DNA of 64,000 nt, from assembly GCF_004343775.1 (NCBI RefSeq), contig NZ_PTXL01000007.1:248001-312000 (forward strand), given 5' to 3'. Origin of the DNA: Burkholderia sp. SRS-46. GTDB taxonomy: Bacteria; Pseudomonadota; Gammaproteobacteria; Burkholderiales; Burkholderiaceae. Below the pieces are notes generated by a model. It was not told the DNA's origin. It did not search any database and saw only the letters and a program-made list of their open reading frames with translations. Below, in pieces: positions 1-8,727 of the stretch. Position 1 is the first letter of the stretch. Every line of letters starts with the position of its first letter. Made by a program: the position numbers and the translations under genes.

Positions 1-596
1 TCCTTCATTTCGTGATAGAAGTCGTTCCCTTCACGGGTACGCTCGCCCACGCCCGCGAACACGGAGTAACCACCGTGTTCCTTCGCGATGTTGTTGATGA
101 GCTCCATCATGTTGACGGTCTTGCCCACGCCAGCACCGCCGAACAGGCCAACCTTGCCGCCCTTTGCGAACGGGCAGATCAGGTCGATAACCTTGATACC
201 CGTTTCGAGCAGTTCGGTCGACGGCGACAGTTCGTCGAACGCCGGAGCCTTCTGGTGGATCGAACGCGTCGTTTCGCTTTCGATCGGGCCAGCTTCGTCG
301 ATCGGACGGCCGAGCACGTCCATGATCCGGCCGAGGGTCGGCTTGCCGACCGGCACCGAGATCGGCTTTGCCGTGTTCTTCACGGTCACGCCGCGGCGCA
401 GGCCGTCGGATGCACCCAGACAGATGGTGCGGACCACGCCGTCGCCCAGCTGCTGCTGGACTTCGAGCGTCAGTTCCGAGCCATCGAGAATGAGCGCGTC
501 GTAGATCTTCGGCATGCTGTCGCGCGGGAATTCCACGTCGATAACGGCGCCGATGCACTGTACGATCTTGCCTTCTACCAAAGCAGCAGTACTCAT
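1..596 (-). CDS. atpD: ATP synthase F1 subunit beta (N-terminal part, cut by window edge)
   Basis: Catalytic beta subunit of the F1 head of F0F1-ATP synthase, which makes ATP from ADP and phosphate using the proton gradient at the inner membrane. Only about the first 198 codons are present; the gene runs off position 1. The ATG at 594-596 follows an AAAGGAA ribosome site. The beta-barrel domain covers roughly residues 1-80, and the P-loop GGAGVGKT lies near residues 152-159, followed by the GERTREGN segment typical of beta. It follows atpG by about 70 bases in the leftward operon; atpC is expected just outside. Identification is secure. Confidence 0.97.
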   Translation of the reverse strand, partial: MSTAALVEGKIVQCIGAVIDVEFPRDSMPKIYDALILDGSELTLEVQQQLGDGVVRTICLGASDGLRRGVTVKNTAKPISVPVGKPTLGRIMDVLGRPIDEAGPIESETTRSIHQKAPAFDELSPSTELLETGIKVIDLICPFAKGGKVGLFGGAGVGKTVNMMELINNIAKEHGGYSVFAGVGERTREGNDFYHEMK

Positions 597-667
597 CGCT
601 TTTCCTTTAAATACCTGATTCTTTACTCGCGCAAAGGCGCAGTTTCGGGTGGTCTCGCGGCTCGCGC

Positions 668-1543
668 TTAAACAGCTGCGGCGCCGCCGACGATCTCCGA
701 CAGTTCCTTCGTGATCGCGGCCTGACGGCTCTTGTTGTAGACGAGTTGCAGCTCGCTGATCACGGTCTTCGCATTGTCCGACGCAGCCTTCATCGCGACC
801 ATCCGCGCCGATTGCTCCGACGCCATGTTTTCCGCGACGGCCTGGTACACCAGCGCCTCGACGTAACGCACGAGCAGCTCGTCGACAACCGCCTGCGCAT
901 CCGGCTCGTAGATGTAATCCCACGACGTTGCCGGCGTGCCGTCATTCGCTTCGAAGTGCTCCGACGACAGCGGCAGCAGCTGTTCGATCACCGCTTCCTG
1001 CTTCATCGTGTTGACGAAGCGCGTGTACGCGAGATAAACCGCCGACAGCTTGCCTTCCGAGTACAGGTCGAGCTGCGTCTTCACCGCGCCGATCAGCTTG
1101 TCGAGGTGCGGGGTGTCGCCGAGGTGCACGACCTGCGACAGCACCTTCGCGCCGAAGCGGTTCAGGAAGCCGAGGCCCTTGCTGCCGATTGCGGTAGCTT
1201 CGACCTTCTGGCCCTTCTCTTCCAGCTCCTTGAACTTCTGCACCGTCGCGCGCAGCACGTTCGTGTTCAAACCGCCGCACAGACCCTTGTCGGTCGTGAC
1301 GAGGATGATGCCGGCCGTCTTCGCGCCTTCGTTCGCCACCATGAACGGGTGGCGGTACTCCGGGTTCGCGCGGCTCATGTGCGAGGCGATGGCACGGACC
1401 TTGTCCGCATACGGACGAGCGGCGCGCATGCGTTCCTGCGCGCGGCGCATCTTCGATGCAGCCACCATCTCCATCGCCTTCGTGATCTTGCGCGTGTTCT
1501 GCACGCTCTTGATCTTGCCGCGAATTTCCTTCATTCCAGCCAT
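668..1543 (-). CDS. atpG: ATP synthase F1 subunit gamma
   Basis: Central rotor shaft of F1, coupling c-ring rotation to the catalytic sites. The protein is 291 residues, normal for the family. The N-terminal helix with the KIKSVQNTRKITKAM segment and the C-terminal SRQAAITKELSEIV helix are the two conserved gamma ends. The start ATG has a strong AAGGAG site eight bases upstream. It lies between atpA and atpD, transcribed leftward. A GC-rich hairpin sits in the gap to atpA and may affect how much gamma is made relative to alpha. Confidence 0.98.
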   Translation of the reverse strand: MAGMKEIRGKIKSVQNTRKITKAMEMVAASKMRRAQERMRAARPYADKVRAIASHMSRANPEYRHPFMVANEGAKTAGIILVTTDKGLCGGLNTNVLRATVQKFKELEEKGQKVEATAIGSKGLGFLNRFGAKVLSQVVHLGDTPHLDKLIGAVKTQLDLYSEGKLSAVYLAYTRFVNTMKQEAVIEQLLPLSSEHFEANDGTPATSWDYIYEPDAQAVVDELLVRYVEALVYQAVAENMASEQSARMVAMKAASDNAKTVISELQLVYNKSRQAAITKELSEIVGGAAAV

Positions 1544-1559
1544 AGCTTGCTCCTTGACC

Positions 1560-1597
1560 GAAGCGGCGCGGGCGCGTCAGGCGGCCCGCGCCGCTTC
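1560..1597 (-). other. Intercistronic RNA hairpin between atpA and atpG
   Basis: A perfect 14-base inverted repeat, GAAGCGGCGCGGGC at 1560-1573 and its complement at 1584-1597, with a 10-base loop, fills most of the gap between atpA and atpG. There is no T run on either side, so it is not a standard intrinsic terminator. In an ATP synthase operon, where alpha is needed at three copies and gamma at one, such a hairpin could act in mRNA processing, stability or partial attenuation. That role is inference; the structure itself is seen. Confidence 0.6.
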
Positions 1598-1613
1598 AGT
1601 GTTCACGCGCGGA

Positions 1614-3155
1614 TCAATAGGCACCCGACTTCTTGAAGGATTCGATCGCCGCACGCAGTGCGCCTTCGTCGTCCTTCGAGAGATCCTTGGTGTCTTCGAT
1701 GCGCTTGATGAGGTCAGCGTGGCTGGTCTTCAGGAATTCGCGCAGGCCCTTCTCGAACGGCAGCACTTGCTTGACGTCGAGGTCGTCGAAGTAGCCGTTG
1801 TTCGCGGCGTACAGCGCCACGGCCAGTTCCCAGACCTGCAGCGGCTGGTACTGCGGCTGCTTCAGCAGTTCCGTCACGCGGCGGCCGCGCTCGAGCTGCT
1901 TGCGGGTCGCTTCGTCGAGGTCCGATGCGAACTGCGCGAACGCTGCGAGTTCACGATACTGCGCGAGGTCGGTACGGATACCGCCCGACAGCTTCTTCAC
2001 GACCTTCGTCTGCGCGGCGCCACCGACTCGCGACACCGACACGCCGGCGTTGATTGCCGGGCGGATGCCCGCGTTGAACAGGTCGGTTTCCAGGAAGATC
2101 TGGCCGTCGGTAATCGAGATCACGTTCGTCGGAACGAACGCGGTCACGTCGCCAGCCTGCGTTTCGATGACCGGCAGTGCCGTCAGCGAGCCGCTCTTGC
2201 CCTTCACTTCGCCGTTCGTGAACTTCTCGACGTACTCTTCCGACACGCGAGCCGCGCGCTCGAGCAGACGCGAGTGCAGATAGAACACGTCGCCCGGGTA
2301 GGCTTCACGGCCCGGCGGGCGGCGCAGCAGCAGCGAGATCTGACGGTATGCCCAAGCCTGCTTGGTCAAGTCGTCATAGATGATCAGCGCATCTTGGCCG
2401 CGATCGCGGAAGTATTCGCCCATCGTGCAGCCGGCGTACGGTGCCAGGTACTGCATCGCAGCGGAATCCGATGCCGAAGCGGCGACGACGATCGTGTATT
2501 CCATCGCGCCCGTTTCTTCGAGCTTGCGAACCACGTTCATGATCGACGAAGCCTTCTGGCCGATCGCGACGTAGATACAGATCAGGTCCTTGCCCTTCTG
2601 GTTGATGATCGCGTCGAGCGCCACCGCGGTCTTGCCGCACTGACGGTCGCCGATGATCAGCTCACGCTGGCCACGGCCGATCGGCACCATCGCGTCGATC
2701 GACTTGATGCCCGTCTGCACCGGCTGCGACACCGACTTACGCCAGATCACGCCCGGGGCGATCTTTTCGATCGCGTCGGTCAGCTTCGCGTTGACCGGGC
2801 CCTTGCCGTCGATCGGGTTGCCGAGCGCGTCGACCACGCGGCCGATGAGTTCCGGGCCAACCGGGACTTCGAGAATGCGGCCCGTCGTCTTGACGATGTC
2901 GCCTTCCGAGATGTGTTCGTATTCGCCGAGAATCACCGCGCCGACCGAGTCGCGCTCGAGGTTCAGCGCGAGGCCGAACGTGTTGCCCGGGAACTCGAGC
3001 ATTTCGCCCTGCATCACGTCCGACAGGCCGTGGATGCGCACGATACCGTCGGTCACGGAGATCACGGTGCCTTGGTTGCGAACGTCCGCGCTCGCTTCAA
3101 GGCCCTGGATCCGGCTCTTGATCAGCTCGCTGATCTCAGAGGGATTGAGTTGCAT
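1614..3155 (-). CDS. atpA: ATP synthase F1 subunit alpha
   Basis: Non-catalytic nucleotide-binding subunit of F1; three alternate with beta in the head. The protein is 513 residues. It begins MQLNPSEISELIKSRI, has the P-loop GDRQCGKT at residues 169-176, and the conserved ALIIYDDLTKQAWAYRQ region with the LLRRPPGREAYPGD loop. The start ATG is preceded by CAGGAGCG. It lies 44 bases after atpH in the leftward atp operon. Nothing unusual is seen. Confidence 0.99.
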   Translation of the reverse strand: MQLNPSEISELIKSRIQGLEASADVRNQGTVISVTDGIVRIHGLSDVMQGEMLEFPGNTFGLALNLERDSVGAVILGEYEHISEGDIVKTTGRILEVPVGPELIGRVVDALGNPIDGKGPVNAKLTDAIEKIAPGVIWRKSVSQPVQTGIKSIDAMVPIGRGQRELIIGDRQCGKTAVALDAIINQKGKDLICIYVAIGQKASSIMNVVRKLEETGAMEYTIVVAASASDSAAMQYLAPYAGCTMGEYFRDRGQDALIIYDDLTKQAWAYRQISLLLRRPPGREAYPGDVFYLHSRLLERAARVSEEYVEKFTNGEVKGKSGSLTALPVIETQAGDVTAFVPTNVISITDGQIFLETDLFNAGIRPAINAGVSVSRVGGAAQTKVVKKLSGGIRTDLAQYRELAAFAQFASDLDEATRKQLERGRRVTELLKQPQYQPLQVWELAVALYAANNGYFDDLDVKQVLPFEKGLREFLKTSHADLIKRIEDTKDLSKDDEGALRAAIESFKKSGAY

Positions 3156-3199
3156 TATTCGCTCCTGATAGTCAATTCTGTTGCGTGCCGGCGCGGCGC

Positions 3200-3739
3200 T
3201 CAGGCGGTCAAGGCAGCCTGCATCGATGCAAGGCGCGCGCGAACCGAAGAGTCGAGCACTTCGTCGCCGACCGTCACGCGCACGCCGCCGATCAGCGACG
3301 AATCGACTTCGACCGTCGGCTTCAGCTTGCGCTTGAACTTGCGCTCGAGGCTCGCGACGAGACCTTCGAGGTCAGCGCCGTTCAGCGGGAACGCGCTGAC
3401 GATCGATGCGTCGGCGGCGCCTTCGCGCTCGTTCTTGAGCGCGTCGAACTGCTCGGCGATTTCCGGCAGCAGCGCGATGCGATGATTGTCGACCAGCATC
3501 TGCACGAAGTTCTTCGCCTCGGCGGCCGTCGCGAGCGGCGACTTCGCCGCGGCAAGCAGCAGCTCGACCACTTGCGCGCGGGTCACCTTCGGGTTCGACG
3601 CCACGGAGAGCACTTCGGGCAGACGCGCAACCTGGGCCAGCTCTTGCACGAGCGTGGACCAGGCGGCGATGTCACCTCCCTCGGCCACGCGGAACAGCGC
3701 TTCTGCGTAAGGGCGGGCGATGGTTGCAAGTTCGGCCAT
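3200..3739 (-). CDS. atpH: ATP synthase F1 subunit delta
   Basis: Peripheral stalk subunit that ties the F1 head to the b subunits so the alpha/beta ring does not turn with the shaft. The protein is 179 residues, the normal length. It has the N-terminal helical bundle (starting MAELATIARPYAEALF) and the C-terminal LIGGVRVTVGDEVLDSSVRARL motif characteristic of OSCP/delta. It begins two bases after the atpF stop, indicating tight translational linkage in the atp operon. Confidence 0.97.
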   Translation of the reverse strand: MAELATIARPYAEALFRVAEGGDIAAWSTLVQELAQVARLPEVLSVASNPKVTRAQVVELLLAAAKSPLATAAEAKNFVQMLVDNHRIALLPEIAEQFDALKNEREGAADASIVSAFPLNGADLEGLVASLERKFKRKLKPTVEVDSSLIGGVRVTVGDEVLDSSVRARLASMQAALTA

Positions 3740-3741
3740 GA

Positions 3742-4212
3742 TCAGAGCTCGGCTTTCAGTTGATTCAGCAGTTGGGCGTGGGCCGTTTGATCGACTTCGC
3801 GCTTCAGGATCTGCTCGGCGCCCTTCACGGCCAGCGTAGCCACTTCGCCACGCAGCGCTTCGCGCGCCTTCACGATTTGCTGTTCTGCTTCCGCCTTCGC
3901 CTGGGCGACGATGCGGGCGGCTTCAGCCTGGGCGTTGGCCTTGATTTCCTCGGCGACCGCCTGGGCACGCTTTTCAGCGTCGGCGATGCGCTGCTGGCCG
4001 TCGTTGCGGGCCTGCGCGAGTTCCTGGTCCACACGCTTGTGCGCTGCGTCGAGTTCCGCCTTGCCCTTTTCCGCGGCGGCGAGGCCGTCGGCGATCTTCT
4101 TCGAGCGTTCGTCGAGGGCGTTGATCAACGGCGGCCACACGAACTTCATCGTGAACCACGCGAGGACCAGGAACACGACCATTTGCGCAAACAGAGTTGC
4201 GTTGAGATTCAC
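3742..4212 (-). CDS. atpF: ATP synthase F0 subunit b
   Basis: Membrane-anchored part of the peripheral stalk. The protein is 156 residues: an N-terminal membrane helix (about residues 5-27, ending FVWPPLINALDERSKKI) followed by a long charged, alanine-rich helix that dimerises as a coiled coil and ends by contacting delta. Order atpE-atpF-atpH is the usual one. The start is an ATG with a GGAAACACCG-type upstream region. No anomaly is seen. Confidence 0.97.
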   Translation of the reverse strand: MNLNATLFAQMVVFLVLAWFTMKFVWPPLINALDERSKKIADGLAAAEKGKAELDAAHKRVDQELAQARNDGQQRIADAEKRAQAVAEEIKANAQAEAARIVAQAKAEAEQQIVKAREALRGEVATLAVKGAEQILKREVDQTAHAQLLNQLKAEL

Positions 4213-4340
4213 GGTGTTTCCTTATCTGCTATTCCGGAAAAATGAAACGGTAAGGCGCTCATCGAGTTGCATTCGATCAGCGCCCCAAGTCTCCGTTCCG
4301 CCCTGCGCCGGCTTGCGCCGGACGCATATTTCCGAGGAAC

Positions 4341-4613
4341 TTAGCCGGCGACGAGCTTCGACAGGAGCGGGTTCGCGAATGCGAACAGCATTGCAACACC
4401 CACGCCGATCAGGAATGCCGCGTCGATCAGGCCAGCCAGCAGGAACATCTTCGTTTGCAGCGGGTTGATGAGTTCCGGCTGACGTGCGCAGGCTTCGATG
4501 TACTTGCCGCCCATCAGCGCGATACCGATACAGGCGCCAATAGCACCCAGGCCGATGATGATGCCGATACCGATGGCGGTCAGACCCTGGATGTTGGCGA
4601 TGTAAGCTTGCAT
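4341..4613 (-). CDS. atpE: ATP synthase F0 subunit c
   Basis: Proteolipid that forms the rotating c-ring and carries protons. The protein is 90 residues: two membrane helices joined by the polar ARQPE loop (residues 43-47), with the proton-carrying carboxylate Asp64 in the second helix. An in-frame GTG lies two codons upstream, but the ATG at 4611-4613 has an ideal AAGGAG site seven bases before it, so I start there. The gap of about 128 bases to atpF is longer than others in the operon. Confidence 0.97.
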   Translation of the reverse strand: MQAYIANIQGLTAIGIGIIIGLGAIGACIGIALMGGKYIEACARQPELINPLQTKMFLLAGLIDAAFLIGVGVAMLFAFANPLLSKLVAG

Positions 4614-4689
4614 GATCACTCCTTTGTGAAAAGACTTGGAACTGAGATTTAAAAAACTAAAACGAAGACTCTTGTTTTGCTCGACGCGC

Positions 4690-5541
4690 TTAGTGCTTGT
4701 CGTGCGCCTGGCCGAGATACACCAGCGTCAGCATCATGAAAATGAATGCCTGCAACAGAACAATCAGGATGTGGAAGATTGCCCAGACGCTGCCCGCGAT
4801 CACGTGACCAATGAAGCCGAGGAACGTTGCATCGCCACCGAAGCTCCACATGCTGCCGAGCAGGGCGATCAACAGGAACAACAGCTCACCCGCGTACATG
4901 TTGCCGAACAACCGCATACCGAGGGAGACGGTCTTCGCGAGATATTCGACGATGTTGAGCGCGAGGTTCGGGATCCACAGCAGCGGGTGGGCGCCGAACG
5001 GGGCCGACAGCAGCTCATGCACGAAGCCGCCCGCGCCCTTGATCTTGATGCTGTAGTAGATCATCAGGACGAACACGCCGAGCGCGATGCCGAGCGTACC
5101 GTTCAGGTCCGCCGTCGGCACGATGCGATGGTGGGAAACGATGCCCGACAGGCCGATCAGGTCGATCACGCGGCCCGGCAGGTCGACGGGGAGGAAGTCG
5201 AGGGCGTTCATCAGCGCGACCCACACGAACACGGTGAGGGCGAGCGGCGCGATGAACGTGCGATTACCGTGGACGATGGCCTTCGACTGGTCTTCGACCA
5301 TTTCGACGAGCATCTCGATCGCGCACTGGAAGCGGCCCGGCACGCCGGACGTCGCCTTGCGGGCGGCCAGACGCAGCAGCAGGAAGGTGATGACGCCACA
5401 CACGATCGACCAGAACAACGTGTCGAGATTCCAGACATGAATGTCGAAAATCGACGTCTGATGCGAGGTGGAGAAGTTCTGCAAGTGGTGCGCAATGTAC
5501 TCGGACGGATCCGGACCGCGCGTGCCTTCGCTAGCTGCCAT
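4690..5541 (-). CDS. atpB: ATP synthase F0 subunit a
   Basis: Stator channel subunit that provides the two proton half-channels against the c-ring. The protein is 283 residues with five to six hydrophobic helices. The segment SLGMRLFGNMYAGELL contains the essential arginine. It starts at the ATG of MAASEGTRGPDPSEY, with GGGTGG upstream; a TTG six codons earlier is less likely. A 110-base gap separates it from atpI. Confidence 0.97.
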   Translation of the reverse strand: MAASEGTRGPDPSEYIAHHLQNFSTSHQTSIFDIHVWNLDTLFWSIVCGVITFLLLRLAARKATSGVPGRFQCAIEMLVEMVEDQSKAIVHGNRTFIAPLALTVFVWVALMNALDFLPVDLPGRVIDLIGLSGIVSHHRIVPTADLNGTLGIALGVFVLMIYYSIKIKGAGGFVHELLSAPFGAHPLLWIPNLALNIVEYLAKTVSLGMRLFGNMYAGELLFLLIALLGSMWSFGGDATFLGFIGHVIAGSVWAIFHILIVLLQAFIFMMLTLVYLGQAHDKH

Positions 5542-5651
5542 ATCGTTAATGCCACCCAAATTGTCGAAAATCGTTTTGCCCGAATCCGCAACACGCTATT
5601 GCGGGAACGGACCGGCGCGGTTCCGTGTCGAAATCGCGCGCTGCTTGTTCC

Positions 5652-6179
5652 TTACCGCCAGGCCAGTGCAATCCAGTACGTCTTCAGCACGACGAGGTAC
5701 GTGACGAGGAGCGGCACCCAGTGCACGCCGGCCCAGCCGAACGCCACTGCTGCGAACATCCCGACCGTCACACCGAGCTTCAGGGCTTCGCCCGCCACCC
5801 AGCTCATCACGGTGGCCGAGCCACCTGCCTTCAGTCGTGCCACGAACAACGCACTTGGCACCCAGCCGATCGCTCCGCCCAGAAACGCGGATTGCGCAGC
5901 GGCGCCCGGCGACTTCGAAAACAGCCACCACGCCAGCGTTGCAACCAGGGACAAGGCCACTTGCGCGATCACCACCTTGTAGGGCGTGACACGCGAGGGC
6001 CGACTCACGTTCGGGCCGAACAGCCTCTCGGCGTCTGCCCGCGTAAGCGGAACGATGTTGTCTTCTTGCTGCTCGGCATCCCAGTCGTCGCCGTCGGATT
6101 CGCGCCGCTCGCCGGCCGCTGAAGCGGTGCGTCGCGCGCGTTGATCATCGTGCCTATCGTTCGGCGCCTGACCCGCCAT
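5652..6179 (-). CDS. atpI: ATP synthase accessory protein I
   Basis: Small membrane protein encoded first in the atp operon; in other bacteria AtpI helps assemble the c-ring and is not part of the final enzyme. The protein is 175 residues. The first 65 or so are polar and acidic; four hydrophobic segments follow (starting near VVIAQVALSLVATLAWWLF). I start at MAGQAPNDRH rather than an upstream in-frame start. The polar N-terminal extension is longer than in enterobacterial AtpI but usual for Burkholderia as far as I recall. Confidence 0.9.
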   Translation of the reverse strand: MAGQAPNDRHDDQRARRTASAAGERRESDGDDWDAEQQEDNIVPLTRADAERLFGPNVSRPSRVTPYKVVIAQVALSLVATLAWWLFSKSPGAAAQSAFLGGAIGWVPSALFVARLKAGGSATVMSWVAGEALKLGVTVGMFAAVAFGWAGVHWVPLLVTYLVVLKTYWIALAWR

Positions 6180-6212
6180 CGCAGCCTTCCGCAAAATCCT
6201 GAACCCGGCCCC

Positions 6213-6229
6213 AAGCTTTCCGAAAGCTT
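6213..6229 (-). other. Hairpin in the 5' leader of the atp operon
   Basis: AAGCTTTC and GAAAGCTT flank a single base in the untranslated leader between the promoter at 6260-6288 and the atpI start. A CCCC/GGGG pair just outside extends it. The stem sits about 35 bases before the start codon and could protect the leader or modulate initiation; the role is not known. Confidence 0.4.
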
Positions 6230-6259
6230 TCAGGGGTGCCTAGCTAACAAATCCGGGCG

Positions 6260-6288
6260 ATTGTAAGCGATAGTTGCAGGTGATTCAA
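6260..6288 (-). promoter_or_regulatory. Sigma70-type promoter of the atp operon
   Basis: On the minus strand, TTGAAT (6288-6283) and TACAAT (6265-6260) are separated by exactly 17 bases. This lies 81 bases before the atpI start and is the only good promoter match upstream of the operon. Transcription would begin near 6253 and run through all eight atp genes in the window. Confidence 0.75.
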
Positions 6289-6658
6289 GGCTTTAGACGC
6301 GACAAAAACCTACGTAAAACGACCGCTCATGATGTGAAAAACGCACGATTCGACGACGTACGATGACAGTTGTAAGGTCAATTTCCGGCACAGGGTTTTC
6401 GCTCGCGGAAAAGATTGCGGGCTGGTCGCGACGAGAATGGCGAGCCGTGCAAGATGACTTGCTGTGGGCGCCCTGCCGTGGGTAAATCACAGCATCGTGA
6501 GGCGTGGCGTTTGGCACTCGGTGAGCCGCTCGCCGCAGCTCGCTCGCTGTGGGCGACTCACCACAGACAAGCCGCTGTGAAAGAGCAGCCGCCAACGAGA
6601 TGTTGCAGGCAGGCCATACACAGTCGAGTGCTGTGGATGGCTTGCTCGCGAGCACCAT
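6289..6658. other. Non-coding region between the atp operon and the permease gene
   Basis: I see no gene in these 370 bases. They hold the upstream side of the atp promoter and, at 6520-6562, an imperfect hairpin bounded by GGTGAG and CTCACC with an inner CGCCGCAGC/GCTGTGGGCG pairing. CTGTGGGCG occurs at about 6462 and 6547 and CTGTGGATG at about 6631. The hairpin lies about 100 bases past the stop of the leftward permease gene and could end that operon, but it has no T run. Confidence 0.4.
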
Positions 6659-7789
6659 TCACCCGTGGGTCAGCAGCCACGCGCCGAGCGCGGCACTTGC
6701 GATCGCAAACGGAATCGACGCGACGTGAAACGGCAGCCACATGCGCGGCTCCTTCGCGAGCCGCACCGCGATCAAGTTCGCGAGAGAGCCGATCGCGATG
6801 CCGAAGCCGCCGACCGACACGCCGAACGCAAGCGCGCGCCAGTCCCGCGTGAACTCCGACAGCAGGATTGCGGCCGGTACGTTGCTGATGCCTTGCGACA
6901 ACACCGCACCCGCCGCGAACACGCGCAGCGGCGTATCGAGGCGCGCACCCGCAATCGCGTCATGCACCGCCGGCAGCGCGGCCGCACTGCGCAGCACGAC
7001 GAACATCAGCACGAAGATCAGCAGCAACAGCCAGTCGATCCGCAACACGGCATCGCGCCGCATCACGAACAGCACCGCCGCCACCGCGATCAGCCCGGGC
7101 AACGCGTGATGCGCATCGGCCAGCAGCACGAATGAGGCGAACAGGATCGCCGCGACGAGCGCATGCATGCGCTGCACCGGCAATGCGACGACATCGCCGG
7201 ACAGGTCGAGCGGTTTGGCTCGAAACGCGCACGCGGTCACCGCGAGCAGCAGGGCCATCAGTGCGATCGCAAGCGGGCCGAGGGTGAGCACGAAGCGGCC
7301 GAACGACACGCCGCTCAATTGCCACAGGAACAGGTTCTGCGGATTGCCGAGCGGCGTCGCGACCGAGCCCGCGTTGACGGCCAGCGCGACGACGATCACG
7401 AGCCGCCGAAACGGCAGCGGCGTGAGCGCGCGCAACGACACCATCAGCGGCACGACGACGAACAGCGCGACATCGTTGGTCAGCCACATCGACAGCGCCG
7501 CCGCGAACACGACGAGCAGCAGCGCGAGCGCGCGCTCGGAATGCACGTGGTGCACGATGCGGTGCGCGAGCCACATCAGGCACCCGGACAGCTCGAGCGC
7601 CTTCGTCAGCATCAGCAGGCCGGCGAGCGTCGCGACCGTCTGCCAGTCGACCCGATTCGCCAGCACTGCGAATGGTTGCGGGCGCATCCATTGCAGCAAG
7701 ACCAGACCGACGGCCAGCACGGACAGCACAGGTTCCTGCGCCAGCCAGCCCAGCCACCGGCGTACCGCCGGCGCCCTCGCATTGTCCAT
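6659..7789 (-). CDS. ArsB/NhaD-type ion permease (SLC13-like)
   Basis: Integral membrane protein of the ion transporter superfamily that includes ArsB, NhaD and citrate carriers; the substrate cannot be told. The protein is 376 residues with about eleven hydrophobic helices. The two inverted halves each carry an unwound-helix signature: TNDVALFVVVPL with VATPLGNPQNLF in the first half, and SQGISNVPAAILL in the second. I start at MDNARAP because the longer reading frame would overlap parB. It is 13 bases after parB and so probably the last gene of the mnmG operon. There is no arsR or arsC nearby to support arsenite export. Confidence 0.75.
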   Translation of the reverse strand: MDNARAPAVRRWLGWLAQEPVLSVLAVGLVLLQWMRPQPFAVLANRVDWQTVATLAGLLMLTKALELSGCLMWLAHRIVHHVHSERALALLLVVFAAALSMWLTNDVALFVVVPLMVSLRALTPLPFRRLVIVVALAVNAGSVATPLGNPQNLFLWQLSGVSFGRFVLTLGPLAIALMALLLAVTACAFRAKPLDLSGDVVALPVQRMHALVAAILFASFVLLADAHHALPGLIAVAAVLFVMRRDAVLRIDWLLLLIFVLMFVVLRSAAALPAVHDAIAGARLDTPLRVFAAGAVLSQGISNVPAAILLSEFTRDWRALAFGVSVGGFGIAIGSLANLIAVRLAKEPRMWLPFHVASIPFAIASAALGAWLLTHG

Positions 7790-7802
7790 CGACGACGCCT
7801 CG

Positions 7803-8696
7803 TTACTCTTCCGCTGCCACGTTGCCGCGCAGGCGCGCGAGGATGCCCTCGAGCGCATCGAGGTTGCCGAAATCGATCGTCACCTGCCCTCGCCCGCGCC
7901 GGCCCAGCTTGATCTTCACCGTCGACGCCAGCAGGTCGGACAACGCCTCTTCGAGACGGCGCGTGTCGCGGCCGCCGTCGTCCTTCGCGCGCGCTTTCGC
8001 CGCCGGCACTTCCTTCGTCGTCTGCGCGACGAGCTTTTCGGTCTCGCGCACCGACATCCGCTTGTTGACGACCTGGTGCGCGAGCGTGATCTGCGTGGCC
8101 GCGTCGACCGCCAGCAGCGCGCGCGCATGCCCCATGTCGAGATCGCCGGCGAGCAGCATCGTCTGCACCGGCGCCGCGAGATTCAGCAGGCGCAGCAGGT
8201 TCGACACCGCGCTGCGCGAGCGGCCGACCGATTCGGCGGCCTGCTCGTGCGTGAAATGAAACTCGTCGAGCAGGCGCTGGATGCCGTGCGCCTCTTCCAG
8301 CGGATTCAGGTCCTCGCGCTGGATGTTCTCGATCAGCGCCATCGCGGCGGCGGCCTGGTCGGACACATCCTTCACCAGCACCGGCACTTCCTCGAGGCCC
8401 GCAAGGCGCGCCGCGCGGAAACGCCGCTCACCTGCGATGATCTCGTATTTGTCTGATGAAATGGGGCGAACCAGGATCGGCTGCATCACGCCCTGCGCGC
8501 GAATGCTTGCCGCCAGCTCCTGCAGGCTGCCTTCGTCCATCCGCGTCCGCGGCTGATACTTGCCGGCCTGCAGCTTTGCCAGCGAGAGCGTGTTCGGCGC
8601 GCCGTCGATCTTCACCGCCTCGGTGATGTCGGCACTGCCGCCGAGCAGCGCTTCGAGGCCACGCCCCAATCCTTTCTTCTTTGGCACCGCGTTCAT
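7803..8696 (-). CDS. parB: Chromosome partitioning protein ParB
   Basis: Centromere-binding CTPase that loads at parS, spreads as a clamp, recruits SMC and works with ParA to segregate new origins. The protein is 297 residues. The N-terminal KKKGLGRGLEALLG motif contacts ParA. The CTP-binding GERRFRA box is at 89-95, the ENIQRE segment at 123-128, and a helix-turn-helix at about 150-171. The C-terminal dimer domain ends in RLRGNVAAEE. I start at MNAVPKKKG. Two perfect parS sites lie within 4 kb (10779 and 12619), fitting a chromosomal ParB. The gene is 31 bases after parA. Confidence 0.97.
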   Translation of the reverse strand: MNAVPKKKGLGRGLEALLGGSADITEAVKIDGAPNTLSLAKLQAGKYQPRTRMDEGSLQELAASIRAQGVMQPILVRPISSDKYEIIAGERRFRAARLAGLEEVPVLVKDVSDQAAAAMALIENIQREDLNPLEEAHGIQRLLDEFHFTHEQAAESVGRSRSAVSNLLRLLNLAAPVQTMLLAGDLDMGHARALLAVDAATQITLAHQVVNKRMSVRETEKLVAQTTKEVPAAKARAKDDGGRDTRRLEEALSDLLASTVKIKLGRRGRGQVTIDFGNLDALEGILARLRGNVAAEE

Positions 8697-8727
8697 GTCT
8701 TTCTTCCTCGCTTCGCTCGTGTCCGGA

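Noticed and set aside
1050..3485. Long open frame on the plus strand opposite atpA, atpG and atpH
   Set aside because: It is the antisense shadow of three clear atp genes in GC-rich DNA, with an arginine-rich, low-complexity product and no family resemblance.
6659..7789. Calling the permease an arsenite exporter ArsB
   Set aside because: It has the superfamily fold, but no arsR, arsC or arsH genes nearby, and the sequence alone does not separate ArsB from other ion permeases.
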